Positions 1 through 7,779 of a stretch of 64,000 nt of DNA are shown one piece after another. Location: NCBI RefSeq assembly GCF_000255295.1, contig NC_017030.1, forward strand, positions 682,001-746,000, given 5' to 3'. The stretch's first letter is position 1, and every line of letters starts with the position of its first letter. This DNA comes from Corallococcus coralloides DSM 2259. Its GTDB lineage: Bacteria > Myxococcota > Myxococcia > Myxococcales > Myxococcaceae. A program made the position numbers and the translations under genes. The notes beneath the pieces were generated by a model. It did no database searches. It had not been told where the DNA came from and saw nothing but the letters and a program-made list of their open reading frames with translations.

Positions 1-241
1 AGTCCGCGGCGCGGCCCTCATGCATCTCCCCTGGAGACACCGCCAGGAGGCTGCCCACGGAGGCCACCACGCGCTGCCCCTGCAATCGCAGCGACTCCGC
101 GCCCGCGTCATAGGCGCACAGCGAGAAGACGTCGTGCGAGTGCTTGGGAAAGGCCCACCGCGTGTACGCCGCTCGCTGGAGCTCCAGGCCCGGGACCTCG
201 GGCGTCACCCAGAAGCCGTCCCCCTGCCTGGTGCGTTGCAT
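1..241 (-). CDS. AraC-family transcriptional regulator, N-terminal part (runs off the left edge)
   Basis: The minus strand from the ATG at 241 stays open to the window edge, giving 80 codons of the N-terminus. The translation has the cupin-like sensing domain found in front of AraC DNA-binding domains: an aromatic/His stretch FPKHSHDVFSLC, then a Gly turn, then SVGSLLAVSPGEMHEGRAAD, which matches the usual PGS-L-(I/V)-NPGE-H-GR pattern. The helix-turn-helix half lies outside the window, so the regulatory target is unknown. It is divergent from the HAD phosphatase at 326, with 84 bp between the two starts. The family call rests on motif memory; the missing C-terminus prevents confirmation. Confidence 0.72.
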   Translation of the reverse strand, partial: MQRTRQGDGFWVTPEVPGLELQRAAYTRWAFPKHSHDVFSLCAYDAGAESLRLQGQRVVASVGSLLAVSPGEMHEGRAAD

Positions 242-325
242 CTGTCCCCCCGCTGGCGCGCACCCATCCAGGGGAGGGAGCGCACGACGGGTGGAAGCAT
301 AGGGACACGCGGCCCTGGAGGGCGT

Positions 326-982
326 ATGGAACAGCGCGTGAGCACTGTGACCCCTCGCGGCATCTGTTTCGACCTGGACGGCACGCTGGTGGATTCGCTG
401 CCGGACATCATCGACAGCTTCCTCCACGGCTTCACGCACCACGGTCTGCCCGCGCCCTCCGTCGCGGAGGTTCGCGCGCTCATCGGCCAGCCGCTGGAGG
501 CCATGTACACGCGCTTCGCTCCGGAGCACGCCACCACGCTCTGCGTGGCCTACCGCGAGCACTATCCGCTGAACTTCCACCGGCGCTCGCGGCCCTTCCC
601 CGGCGTGGAGCGCGTCCTGCGCACGCTGCGCGAACGGGGCTACCTGCTCGCCGTCGCCACCACCAAGCGCGGCGACATGGCGCGGCGCTTCGTGGATGCG
701 ATGGGGCTGGGCGGCCTGCTGCACCACGTGCAGGGCACGGACGGCTTCCCGCACAAGCCCGCGCCGGACGTCATCCACCATGCCCTGAAGGCGCTGGGCA
801 CCGGCGGCCTGTGGATGGTGGGTGACACCACGCTGGACCTGCGCGCGGGCCAGGCCGCGGGCCTCAAGACGTACGCCGTCACCTGGGGCACGCACGCCCA
901 CGAGGAGCTGGCCACCGCCACGCCGGACGAGCTCCAGCCGGACCTGGAGCGGCTGCTGCACCACCTGCCGCCGCTCGTCTGA
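326..982 (+). CDS. HAD-superfamily phosphatase, phosphoglycolate phosphatase-like
   Basis: This 218-residue soluble protein has all four HAD motifs. Motif I is DLDGTLVDS near residue 15 (nucleophile Asp and acid/base Asp), motif II is the Thr in VATTKRGD, motif III is the Lys in HKPAPDV, and motif IV is VGDTTLDLRAG. An alpha-helical cap (residues about 20-90) places it in the phosphoglycolate phosphatase / beta-phosphoglucomutase subgroup that hydrolyses small phosphorylated metabolites in the cytoplasm. The exact substrate cannot be read from sequence. I chose the ATG at 326 because GGAGG lies about 6 bp upstream and the DxD motif should sit near the N-terminus; the frame is open further upstream without family similarity. 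It probably shares a divergent promoter region with the AraC-type gene. Confidence 0.85.
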   Translation: MEQRVSTVTPRGICFDLDGTLVDSLPDIIDSFLHGFTHHGLPAPSVAEVRALIGQPLEAMYTRFAPEHATTLCVAYREHYPLNFHRRSRPFPGVERVLRTLRERGYLLAVATTKRGDMARRFVDAMGLGGLLHHVQGTDGFPHKPAPDVIHHALKALGTGGLWMVGDTTLDLRAGQAAGLKTYAVTWGTHAHEELATATPDELQPDLERLLHHLPPLV

Positions 983-994
983 ACCGGGCAGCAC

Positions 995-2401
995 TCAGTG
1001 CTGCGTGCGCGGGTGCAGCGCCTGCACCTGGCGCACCTGCTGGCGGCTGTTGAGCGGCAGCGCCGGCAGCGTGAGCTGATCCAACTCCCGCGGGCCAATG
1101 AGCTGCACCACGTCCTTGCGGAAGAACAGGTCCAGCGTCCAGCCCATGGCCACGCGCACCTTCGTCTCCAGCTTCGGCAGCTTGAACAGGTAGACGGTGC
1201 GCCAGAGCACCCACGCGAAGGTGCCGGAGAACTTCAGCCCCAGGATGCGCGCCACGCCCGAGCGCTGGCCAATCGTGGCCAGCTGCCCCAGCATCTTGTA
1301 GCGGAACGCCTTCCCCGGCTGACCCTTCAGCGCCGCGCTCACGTTGCCCGCCACCGTCACGCCCTGGCGAAGCGCGTGCTGTGCGGTGGGCGGGCAGGGC
1401 TTCCCTCCATTGGTCACGTCCGGCACCGACGCGCAGTCGCCCAGCGCCCACACGCCCGGGAAGCCGGGCACCTCCATGCGCGCGTTCACCTTGAGCCGCC
1501 CGCGCTCCATCTCGCATGGCAGCGTGCACAGCAGGGACGGCGGCGTGACGCCCGCGGTCCACACCACCGTCTTGGTGGGCACCACCGTGCCGTCCGGCAG
1601 CTCCACGCCCGCCTCCGTCACGTCCTTCACGTGGATGCCGGTGCGCACCTCCACGCCGTGCTCGATGAGCTTCTGGCGCGCGTACGCGCCCAGGTCTTCG
1701 CCCAGCTCCGGCAGCACCTCCTTGCCGCCGTGCACCAGCATTACGCGCACGTTGGCGTGCTGGATGTTGGGATAGAAGGGCAGGGCGCCGTGGATGAAGT
1801 CGTTGATGGCGCCCGCCGCCTCCACGCCCGCGAAGCCGCCGCCCACCACCACGAAGGTGACGATGGCGTTGCGCGTGCCCATGGTGATGCAGTCCGCGTC
1901 CGCCTCCTCCAGCCGGTCGACCAGGCAGTTGCGCAGGAGCATCGCGTCGCCCAGCGTCTTCATGGTCAGTGAGTAGTCGCGAGGGCCCGGCTTGCCGAAG
2001 AAGTTCGTCTCCGAGCCCATGGCCATCACCATGTAGTCGTACTCCAGCGTGTGGCTGTGGCCGTCCAGCCCGCCGTGCGCCACCGTGACCCGCTTCGACT
2101 CCAGGTCCAGCCCGCTGACGTCACCCTCCACGAACGTCAGGCGCGGCATCAGCTTGCGCAGCGAGATGACGATGGCGGTCGCGTTCAGGTCGCTCGCCGC
2201 CACTTCATGGAGCATGGGCGTGAAGAGGAAGAAGTTGTCGCGGCTGACGAGCGTCACCTCCACGTCGTCCCGCTTCCCCAGCTGCCGCTCCAGGTGCAGC
2301 GCCGCGTACATCCCGGCGAAGCCGCCCCCCAGGATGAGCACCCGCTTGCGCGGCGGTGGCGCGCCCACGCAGAGCCCTTTCGACTGATTGTCCGCTCCCA
2401 T
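995..2401 (-). CDS. ndh: Type II NADH dehydrogenase (NDH-2), FAD-dependent NADH:quinone oxidoreductase
   Basis: The 468-residue protein starts at the ATG at 2401, preceded by GAGGAGG. An N-terminal FAD-binding Rossmann motif, LILGGGFAGMYAALHLE, is followed near the middle by a second nucleotide-binding motif, VVVGGGFAGVEAAGA, for NADH. WTAGVTPP and ALGDCASVPD contact the flavin and are typical of NDH-2. The C-terminal 60 residues are hydrophobic and amphipathic (WVLWRTVYLFKLP onward), as expected for monotopic attachment to the inner membrane. It transfers electrons from NADH to quinone without pumping protons. The frame is open upstream, but that stretch only shadows the rhomboid gene. It lies 98 bp downstream of the rhomboid protease on the same strand. 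Confidence 0.92.
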   Translation of the reverse strand: MGADNQSKGLCVGAPPPRKRVLILGGGFAGMYAALHLERQLGKRDDVEVTLVSRDNFFLFTPMLHEVAASDLNATAIVISLRKLMPRLTFVEGDVSGLDLESKRVTVAHGGLDGHSHTLEYDYMVMAMGSETNFFGKPGPRDYSLTMKTLGDAMLLRNCLVDRLEEADADCITMGTRNAIVTFVVVGGGFAGVEAAGAINDFIHGALPFYPNIQHANVRVMLVHGGKEVLPELGEDLGAYARQKLIEHGVEVRTGIHVKDVTEAGVELPDGTVVPTKTVVWTAGVTPPSLLCTLPCEMERGRLKVNARMEVPGFPGVWALGDCASVPDVTNGGKPCPPTAQHALRQGVTVAGNVSAALKGQPGKAFRYKMLGQLATIGQRSGVARILGLKFSGTFAWVLWRTVYLFKLPKLETKVRVAMGWTLDLFFRKDVVQLIGPRELDQLTLPALPLNSRQQVRQVQALHPRTQH

Positions 2402-2499
2402 GCCCGCCTCCTCACGGCGCGAAGAACACCACCCTCCAATGTCGGGGCACTCCTTCGCGTCCGCATCCCAGGCTGGCGGGGGCCTGCTGGTCCGCTCGT

Positions 2500-3273
2500 C
2501 TATGGGTGGTTCGGGTGCATCCGGTGCCGCCACGTCGTGCGCTGCGACGTGTAGCGGGGGTTCTCGAAGAGCTTGATCAGCACCATGCCCGCCACGAACC
2601 CTCCGATGTGCGCCCACACGGCAACGCCGCCGGACACCTCCGGCCGCAGCGTCATCAGCTGCGGCAGGCCGGTGATGACCTGGAGCACGAACCACCACAC
2701 CAGCACGGCCCACGCGGGGATGGGGAAGACTCGGATGAGGATGAAGATGATGAACAGCATGTTCACCCGCACGCGCGGGTAGAGCACCAGGTACGCGCCC
2801 AGCACGCCCGCGATGGCACCGGACGCGCCCACCGTGGGCACCGGCGACGTGGGGTCCACCGCCACGTGCGCCGCCGCCGCCACCAGTCCGCACACCAGGT
2901 AGAAGACGAGGAAGCGCAAGCGCCCCATGCTGTCCTCGATGTTGTTTCCGAAGACCCAGAAGAACAGCACGTTGCCCAAGAGGTGCCCCCAGCTGCCGTG
3001 CAGGAACATGGACGTGAGCGGCGTGAGGCGGTTGATGGCCTCGTTGTCCACCACGCAAGCGAGCCCGTCCCCCAGCGGCACCGCCTGCCCCAGCGGCGCG
3101 CGGCCGGTGAGCTCCCCGGGCACCAGGCCCAGCTCGCAGACGCTGGTGGCCAGCGCCACCACGTTGAAGCCCGCGCCCTGGAAGAACACCCAGGTGAGGC
3201 CAATGGCCCCGAGCAGGAGGTACGTCATCACCGGGGTGCGCAGGGTCGGGTTGTCATCGCTGATGGGAATCAT
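2500..3273 (-). CDS. Rhomboid-family intramembrane serine protease
   Basis: This 257-residue integral membrane protein has at least six hydrophobic segments. Family signatures are present: HGSWGHLLGNVLFFWVFG with the oxyanion His/Asn, GASGAIAGVLGAY with the nucleophile Ser, and HIGGFVAGM with the catalytic His in the last helix. Rhomboids cut transmembrane substrates within the bilayer; the substrate is unknown. I used the ATG at 3273 (start MIPISDDNP), which matches the usual short N-terminus; its ribosome-binding site is weak. An upstream start would add 18 poorly conserved residues. A loop of about 60 residues between helix 1 and the His/Asn motif is long but normal for the bacterial subgroup. 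It may be co-transcribed with the downstream NADH dehydrogenase. Confidence 0.9.
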   Translation of the reverse strand: MIPISDDNPTLRTPVMTYLLLGAIGLTWVFFQGAGFNVVALATSVCELGLVPGELTGRAPLGQAVPLGDGLACVVDNEAINRLTPLTSMFLHGSWGHLLGNVLFFWVFGNNIEDSMGRLRFLVFYLVCGLVAAAAHVAVDPTSPVPTVGASGAIAGVLGAYLVLYPRVRVNMLFIIFILIRVFPIPAWAVLVWWFVLQVITGLPQLMTLRPEVSGGVAVWAHIGGFVAGMVLIKLFENPRYTSQRTTWRHRMHPNHP

Positions 3274-3490
3274 GTCCGCCCGCCAGCATGGCCCCGCCAC
3301 CGGCCCCCCGGACGGCTTCGTGCGCACGGATGTGCGACGCCGGACGCATCACCAGAAGGCGGCCGGGCTCTAAGCCAAATGAAGGTTGCCTCCTGGGGGT
3401 GACCCTCTCCCGGAAGGGCCTGGACTTGGCTTCCAGGCCCGCACCGGGCGAAATTCCGCAGCCGTCTTCCCTTTCATGGAGTCCGGAGCA

Positions 3491-4012
3491 ATGAATCCCT
3501 CGAAATCGTCCCGCGCCTCGGCGCTGCTCGTGGTGTCCGTCCTCTCCCTCGCCTTCAGCGGCTGCGCCGCGCGCCGCCAGCAGTCGTACCTGGAGGACAA
3601 GGCCATGGGGCACGTCTACCGCAAGCCCATCGCGGAGGTGTGGCCGGCGGCCCTGGCCCTGATCAAGGAGAAGGGCTTCTCCGTGACGAACACGCAGACC
3701 GGCTTCGAGACCACGACGGAGTGGCTGATGACCAGCGCCCCCTCCTCGCTGGGCACCTCCTACGCCCGCTACCTGGTGCGCGGCTATGAGCGCGGGCCCG
3801 GTCAGTGCGCCGTGGAGTACCGCCGCCAGGACCGCTCCGAGACCCGCGCCGCCGACAGCACCGACGGGCGCGCCAATGAGCAGCGGGAGGGGGTGAACGG
3901 CGCGGGCGCCTCCCAGATGCGGCGCGACTCCGAGCTGGAGTGGGAGCTGCTCCAGAAGGTGGACCCCGACGCCGCCGCCGCCCTCAAGGCCGAGGCGAAG
4001 AAGATCGAGTAG
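3491..4012 (+). CDS. Predicted lipoprotein of unknown function
   Basis: The 173-residue protein begins MNPSKSSRAS, followed by a hydrophobic stretch and a lipobox (SLAFSGC), so it should be lipidated at Cys and exported. The mature part is polar. An alpha/beta region (VYRKPIAEVWPAALALIKEKGF, followed by NTQTGFETTTEW) resembles the folds of small envelope lipoproteins in which a VW-A---L-ekGF--- pattern recurs, and the C-terminus is a charged helix. The ATG at 3491 has GGAG just upstream; an in-frame ATG at 3476 would add five residues. It is divergent from the rhomboid gene and convergent with RNase Z. I do not recognise a named family, so function is open. Confidence 0.75.
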   Translation: MNPSKSSRASALLVVSVLSLAFSGCAARRQQSYLEDKAMGHVYRKPIAEVWPAALALIKEKGFSVTNTQTGFETTTEWLMTSAPSSLGTSYARYLVRGYERGPGQCAVEYRRQDRSETRAADSTDGRANEQREGVNGAGASQMRRDSELEWELLQKVDPDAAAALKAEAKKIE

Positions 4013-4057
4013 CCCCGCCGCACCGCTTCCGGGCTGCCGCCCGCGCGACACCGGACG

Positions 4058-4981
4058 TCAGTCGCGCAGCGGCAGCTCCACGGTGAGGCCGTCGAAGGCC
4101 ACCTCCACCGGCCCCTTGAACGCCTCACGCGCCTGCGTGAGCAGCCGTCCGGGGTCGGTGTCGTGGCGGCTGGACAGGTGGGTGAGGATGAGCCGCTTCG
4201 CTCCCGCCTCCCGAGCCACCTGGGCCGCCTCCCGCGCGGTGGAGTGCCGCGTCTCCAGCGCGCGCGCCTGCTCGTCGTCGGAGAAGGTGGACTCGTGCAC
4301 CAGCAGGTCCGCGTCCTTCGCGGCCTGCACCAGCGCCGGACACGGCCGCGTGTCACCGGAAATCACCAGCCGCCGCCCGGACCGCGACTCGCCCAGCACG
4401 TCCTCCGGCTTCACCACGCGCCCGTCCGGCAGCGTGACGGACTCGCCCTTCTGCAGCTTGCCGAAGGACGGCCCCTCCGGCACGCCCAGCTCCCGCGCCT
4501 TCTCCAGGTGGAATCTCCCCGGGCGGCCATCCTCCACCAGCACGTAGCCCAGCGCGTGGATGCGGTGGTCCACGCCCACCGCCTGCACGGTGTAGCCATT
4601 GCGGCGCACCGAGTCCCCGTCCTTCAGTTCGTGGATCTCCACCGGGAAGGCCAGCGACTCCAGCCCCAGGTGCACGGCCTGGTGCAACAGCCGCCGCGCG
4701 GGAGGAGGCCCGTACAGGTGCATGGGCGCGGTGCGGCCCATCATCCCCAGCGTGCGCAGGAAGCCGATGATTCCCAGGTAGTGGTCGGCGTGGAAGTGCG
4801 TGAAGAACGCCGCGTCCACGGTGAAGCCCGTGCCGAAGCGCACCATCTGCCGCTGGGTGCCCTCGCCACAGTCGAACAGCAGCAGATCCGCGTCCGCCTT
4901 CACCGCCAGGCCGGAGAGGCCGCGATGCAGCGTGGGCTGTGCGGCGGAGGTGCCGAGGAAGGTGAGCCTCAGTAGGGACAT
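4058..4981 (-). CDS. rnz: Ribonuclease Z (tRNA 3' processing endonuclease)
   Basis: This 307-residue protein of the metallo-beta-lactamase fold has the expected RNase Z layout. The start MSLLRLTFLGTSAAQPT is typical, followed by FDCGEGTQRQ, the zinc motif FTHFHADHYLGI (HxHxDH), GDTRPCPALV, HESTFSDDE and the final HLSSRH with a metal-binding His. It cuts tRNA precursors after the discriminator base in organisms whose tRNA genes do not all encode CCA. Its length matches the bacterial short form. The start at 4981 is chosen by family similarity; the frame extends 25 codons further without conservation. A 129-bp gap separates it from the divergent DUF2293 gene. Confidence 0.93.
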   Translation of the reverse strand: MSLLRLTFLGTSAAQPTLHRGLSGLAVKADADLLLFDCGEGTQRQMVRFGTGFTVDAAFFTHFHADHYLGIIGFLRTLGMMGRTAPMHLYGPPPARRLLHQAVHLGLESLAFPVEIHELKDGDSVRRNGYTVQAVGVDHRIHALGYVLVEDGRPGRFHLEKARELGVPEGPSFGKLQKGESVTLPDGRVVKPEDVLGESRSGRRLVISGDTRPCPALVQAAKDADLLVHESTFSDDEQARALETRHSTAREAAQVAREAGAKRLILTHLSSRHDTDPGRLLTQAREAFKGPVEVAFDGLTVELPLRD

Positions 4982-5110
4982 GCCAGCGCTTCCCACGTCG
5001 AGAGTGGCCTCCTCGCACGCGCGGAGTCCGTCCCGCGGCGCGCGTTCCCGGGGCATTTACCAGGGTGCGAGGGGGCGTGCTATGCAGCCGGCCCTTTCGG
5101 ACCCGCCCCC

Positions 5111-5812
5111 ATGCCTGATTCCCTGACGGTCGGCCCCACGGCCGACCCCCGCCGAGTGAAAGCCCAGGACGGCCGCCTGCTCACCGTTCCTGACGGCTGG
5201 GCCCTCCTTCCCCCCGGCGACGCCGGCCTCACCCGCCGCGTGAAGGCCGCCGGCCCCTCCTGGACCGTGGTGGAGAAGGTGGGCCGCAAGCTCTTCTCCC
5301 GGGGCGTGTGGGCGCCGGAGGCCCACATCGTCCACGCCAGGGCCGCCCTGGAGGACGAGCGCGCCACCCCCGCCTACGCGAAGAAGCTGGCCCAGGGCCG
5401 CGAGCGCCGCGCCAAGGAACAGGCCGAGTACGAGGTCGACTTCGCCAACGCCGTCCTGCGCTTCCTCGCCTTCAGCCCCGCATGGCTCCCCCACGCCAAG
5501 CGCCTGGCCGTGATGGTCGCCGGCCACGCCACCCCCGTGGGCAGCGGCACCGTGGCCCGCACGGAGCGCATCCCCATTGAAAGGCGCGCGGAGGCCGCCG
5601 TCATCGCCTGGATGCGCCACCAGACCACGGGCTACGACGACATGCGCATCCAGCGCGTGAAGGGCGCCCGCCGCGAGGTGCGCCGCGAACTGGCGGAGGT
5701 GTCCCGCGCCATCCTGGACCTGCACCGCCGGGACGCTCCCCACGCCCCGCCCGCGTGTCCGCTCTGCTCCGCACTCCTGCGCCCTCCGCCGACACGCCCC
5801 TCGGATTCCTGA
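5111..5812 (+). CDS. DUF2293 domain-containing protein
   Basis: The 233-residue protein contains the hallmark of DUF2293 at about residues 115-190. This is a basic helical region, FANAVLRFLAF, followed by HATPVGSGTVARTERIPI, a charged helix with AAVIAWMRHQTT, and YDDM. The first half has a small beta-rich region (VKAQDGRLLTVPDGWALLPPGD) common to its actinobacterial and myxobacterial relatives. A late CPLC pair near the C-terminus could bind metal together with other ligands. No biochemical role is established for this domain, and the basic composition suggests nucleic-acid association only as inference. It is divergent from rnz and ends 58 bp before the TetR gene. Confidence 0.8.
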   Translation: MPDSLTVGPTADPRRVKAQDGRLLTVPDGWALLPPGDAGLTRRVKAAGPSWTVVEKVGRKLFSRGVWAPEAHIVHARAALEDERATPAYAKKLAQGRERRAKEQAEYEVDFANAVLRFLAFSPAWLPHAKRLAVMVAGHATPVGSGTVARTERIPIERRAEAAVIAWMRHQTTGYDDMRIQRVKGARREVRRELAEVSRAILDLHRRDAPHAPPACPLCSALLRPPPTRPSDS

Positions 5813-5838
5813 CCCGGCGTTCAGCAACGACTGTTCTA

Positions 5839-5862
5839 TTTCTGACCGGCGGGTTAGGAATG
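5839..5862. promoter_or_regulatory. Imperfect palindrome, candidate TetR operator
   Basis: Arms ATTTCTGACC (5839-5848) and GGTTAGGAAT (5853-5862) are inverted repeats matching at 8 of 10 positions around the spacer GGCG. The element ends 8 bp before the ATG of the TetR gene that heads the efflux operon, which is the usual place for an autoregulatory operator. The surrounding bases are the only AT-rich patch in the neighbourhood. Assignment as the operator is inference. Confidence 0.55.
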
Positions 5863-5870
5863 CGTCCGCC

Positions 5871-6635
5871 ATGCCCCGCCACGCAGACCCCAAAGCCCGC
5901 AGCGCGCTCATCGCGTCCGCGCGGGCGGAGTTCGCGAAGCGGGGAGTGAAGGGCGCGCGCATCAGCGACATCACCGCCGCCAGCGGCCTGTCCAAGGGCG
6001 CCTTCTACCTGCACTTCCCCTCGAAGGAGGCCCTCTTCGCGGCGCTGGTGGAGGGCTTCCTGGAGGAGCTGGAGCGGCTGGCCACGAAGCGCATGTCCTG
6101 CACGGAGCGCTTCCGCGCCGACCACAGCGGCCTGCCGGGCCCCGGGGACGTCGCCACGCGCTCGGAGCGCTACCGCGACTTCCTGCGCATGGAGGCCGCG
6201 CTCGACGTGGAGATGCTGGAGCTCATGTGGGAGCAGCGTGAGCTCGTCACGGCGCTCATCGTGGGCAGCCAGGGCACCTCCTTCGAGTCCGTCATGTGGG
6301 ACGTGGTGGACCGCGAGGTGGAGCGCATCGCCCGGGAGTTCCACCACCTGCGCGGCCAGCATCCGGACACCCCGGACGTGGACCCCAGCCTCTTCGGCTC
6401 CTTCATCGTGGGCACCTATCTGCTGCTGGCCCGGCGCATGGGGCGGCTGACGCAGAAGCCGGACCTGGCCTCCTGGGCCGTGGGCCTCCAGCGTCTGATG
6501 CACGAAGGCTCGCTGCCCCGCGAGGCCGTGCCCGCGACGCCCGCCGCCGTGGCCCGTCCCTCTTCACCGCCTTCCACGCGCCGGCGCCACGCCCGCGCGG
6601 ACCACCCGCACCGCCCGCCAAGGAAACGCCCGTGA
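5871..6635 (+). CDS. TetR/AcrR-family transcriptional repressor of the downstream RND pump
   Basis: The 254-residue protein has a canonical TetR N-terminal domain: ALIASARAEFAKRGVKGARISDITAASG, then LSKGAFYLHFPSKEALF, where GAFYLHF is the recognition helix and turn. The ligand-binding domain (about residues 60-215) is all-helical and divergent. The last 35 residues are Pro/Arg/His-rich and probably disordered. It is first in an operon: its TGA overlaps the GTG start of the adaptor gene by four bases. By position it should repress itself and the pump through the palindrome at 5839-5862 until a substrate binds. The inducing ligand cannot be predicted. Confidence 0.9.
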   Translation: MPRHADPKARSALIASARAEFAKRGVKGARISDITAASGLSKGAFYLHFPSKEALFAALVEGFLEELERLATKRMSCTERFRADHSGLPGPGDVATRSERYRDFLRMEAALDVEMLELMWEQRELVTALIVGSQGTSFESVMWDVVDREVERIAREFHHLRGQHPDTPDVDPSLFGSFIVGTYLLLARRMGRLTQKPDLASWAVGLQRLMHEGSLPREAVPATPAAVARPSSPPSTRRRHARADHPHRPPRKRP

Positions 6636-7738
6636 AACCGTCCACGAAGCCCTCCGCCTCCCGCGCCCTTACCGCCCTGGGAATGGCCGCCGCGCTCTCG
6701 CTCTCCGGTTGCGACAAGGCGGATGCCGCGGCCGCGCCGCCCGCCACCGCCGCGGGCCAGGAAAAGCCGGCGCCGGCCGTGAAGGTCGTCTCCGCGCGCG
6801 GCGTGCAGGCCTCGCAGTCGGAAGAGGTGACGGGCACGCTGTACCCGGCCCAGGGCCTCCAGGTCGGCTTCGAGGTGGGCGGCCGTCTGGAGACGGTGCG
6901 CATCCACAAGGGCCAGGCCGTGAAGAAGGGCGACACGCTCGCCCAGCTCAACTCCGAAATCGCGGACGCGCAGGTGGCCGGCGCGGAGGCCGCCGTCGCC
7001 GCGGCGGAGGCCGCCGCCTCCATGGCGCGGGACGCGGCCGAGCGCACGGAGAAGCTCAGCACCGGCGGTGGCGTCAGCGACCAGCAGCACAAGAACGCCG
7101 TGGCCGCCGCCGCGCAGGCCCAGGCGCAGGTGATGGCCGCGAAGGCGCAGCTGGCGCAGGCCCGCGCGTCGCGCCGCCGGCACGACCTGAAGGCCCCCTT
7201 CGCGGGCACGCTCATCGAGTCCCCGGACCAGACGGGCGCCACGGTGGGGCCGGGCTCGCCCCTGTTCACGCTGGAGCGGCTGGACACGCTCATCTTCCGC
7301 ACCACCGTGGCGGAAGGCGCGCGCGCGCTGCTCAAGCCCGGCACGAAGGTGCGGGTGGCGGCGCTGGGCCACGGCGCGTCCACCGACGAGGCCGTGGTGC
7401 GCACCATCCTGCCCTCCGCGGACCCCACCACCCGCCGCATCCCGGTGGAGATCGCCGTGCCCAACGCGGACGGCCGCTTCGTGGCCCACACCCTGGCGCG
7501 CGCCATGCTGAAGCTGGGCGAGACGCAGGAAGCGCAGCTGCTCCCCACGACGGCGCTGTCCTCCTCCAACGGGGACCACGTCCTCGTCGTCAGTGACGGC
7601 TCGCTCCAGCGCGTGGACGTGCAGGTGCTGGAGCGCCGCGACCGCGAGGTGGTGGTGCGCGCCGCCGCCGTCCTCCAGCAGGTGGTGGACTTCCCCACGC
7701 CCTCCCTGACCCCCGGCACCCGCGTCTCCGTGAAGTAG
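6632..7738 (+). CDS. RND efflux periplasmic adaptor (membrane fusion protein), lipoprotein
   Basis: The 368-residue protein starts at GTG 6632, overlapping the TetR stop codon, with AAGGAA upstream. A signal peptide ends in a lipobox (LSLSGC, Cys near residue 26), so it should be anchored to the inner membrane by lipid. The mature protein has the AcrA/HlyD order. First is a beta-barrel lead strand (VTGTLYPAQGLQVGFEVGGRL) and a lipoyl half (VHKGQ-type loop, here IHKGQAVKKGDTLAQL). Then comes an alanine-rich helical hairpin (about residues 110-185), the second lipoyl half (LKAPFAGTLIE) and a C-terminal barrel. It bridges the inner-membrane pump to an outer-membrane channel. No TolC-like gene lies in the window, so the channel must be supplied elsewhere. 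Confidence 0.93.
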   Translation: MKPSTKPSASRALTALGMAAALSLSGCDKADAAAAPPATAAGQEKPAPAVKVVSARGVQASQSEEVTGTLYPAQGLQVGFEVGGRLETVRIHKGQAVKKGDTLAQLNSEIADAQVAGAEAAVAAAEAAASMARDAAERTEKLSTGGGVSDQQHKNAVAAAAQAQAQVMAAKAQLAQARASRRRHDLKAPFAGTLIESPDQTGATVGPGSPLFTLERLDTLIFRTTVAEGARALLKPGTKVRVAALGHGASTDEAVVRTILPSADPTTRRIPVEIAVPNADGRFVAHTLARAMLKLGETQEAQLLPTTALSSSNGDHVLVVSDGSLQRVDVQVLERRDREVVVRAAAVLQQVVDFPTPSLTPGTRVSVK

Positions 7739-7779
7739 CCGCAAGCCGCCCCTTTTCGCCGAGTGCGTGAGCTCTTCCA

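Noticed and set aside
995..3058. An N-terminal extension of the NADH dehydrogenase frame beyond 2401
   Set aside because: The extra 219 residues only mirror the rhomboid gene in another frame and are not part of the NDH-2 family; a good ribosome-binding site lies at 2401.
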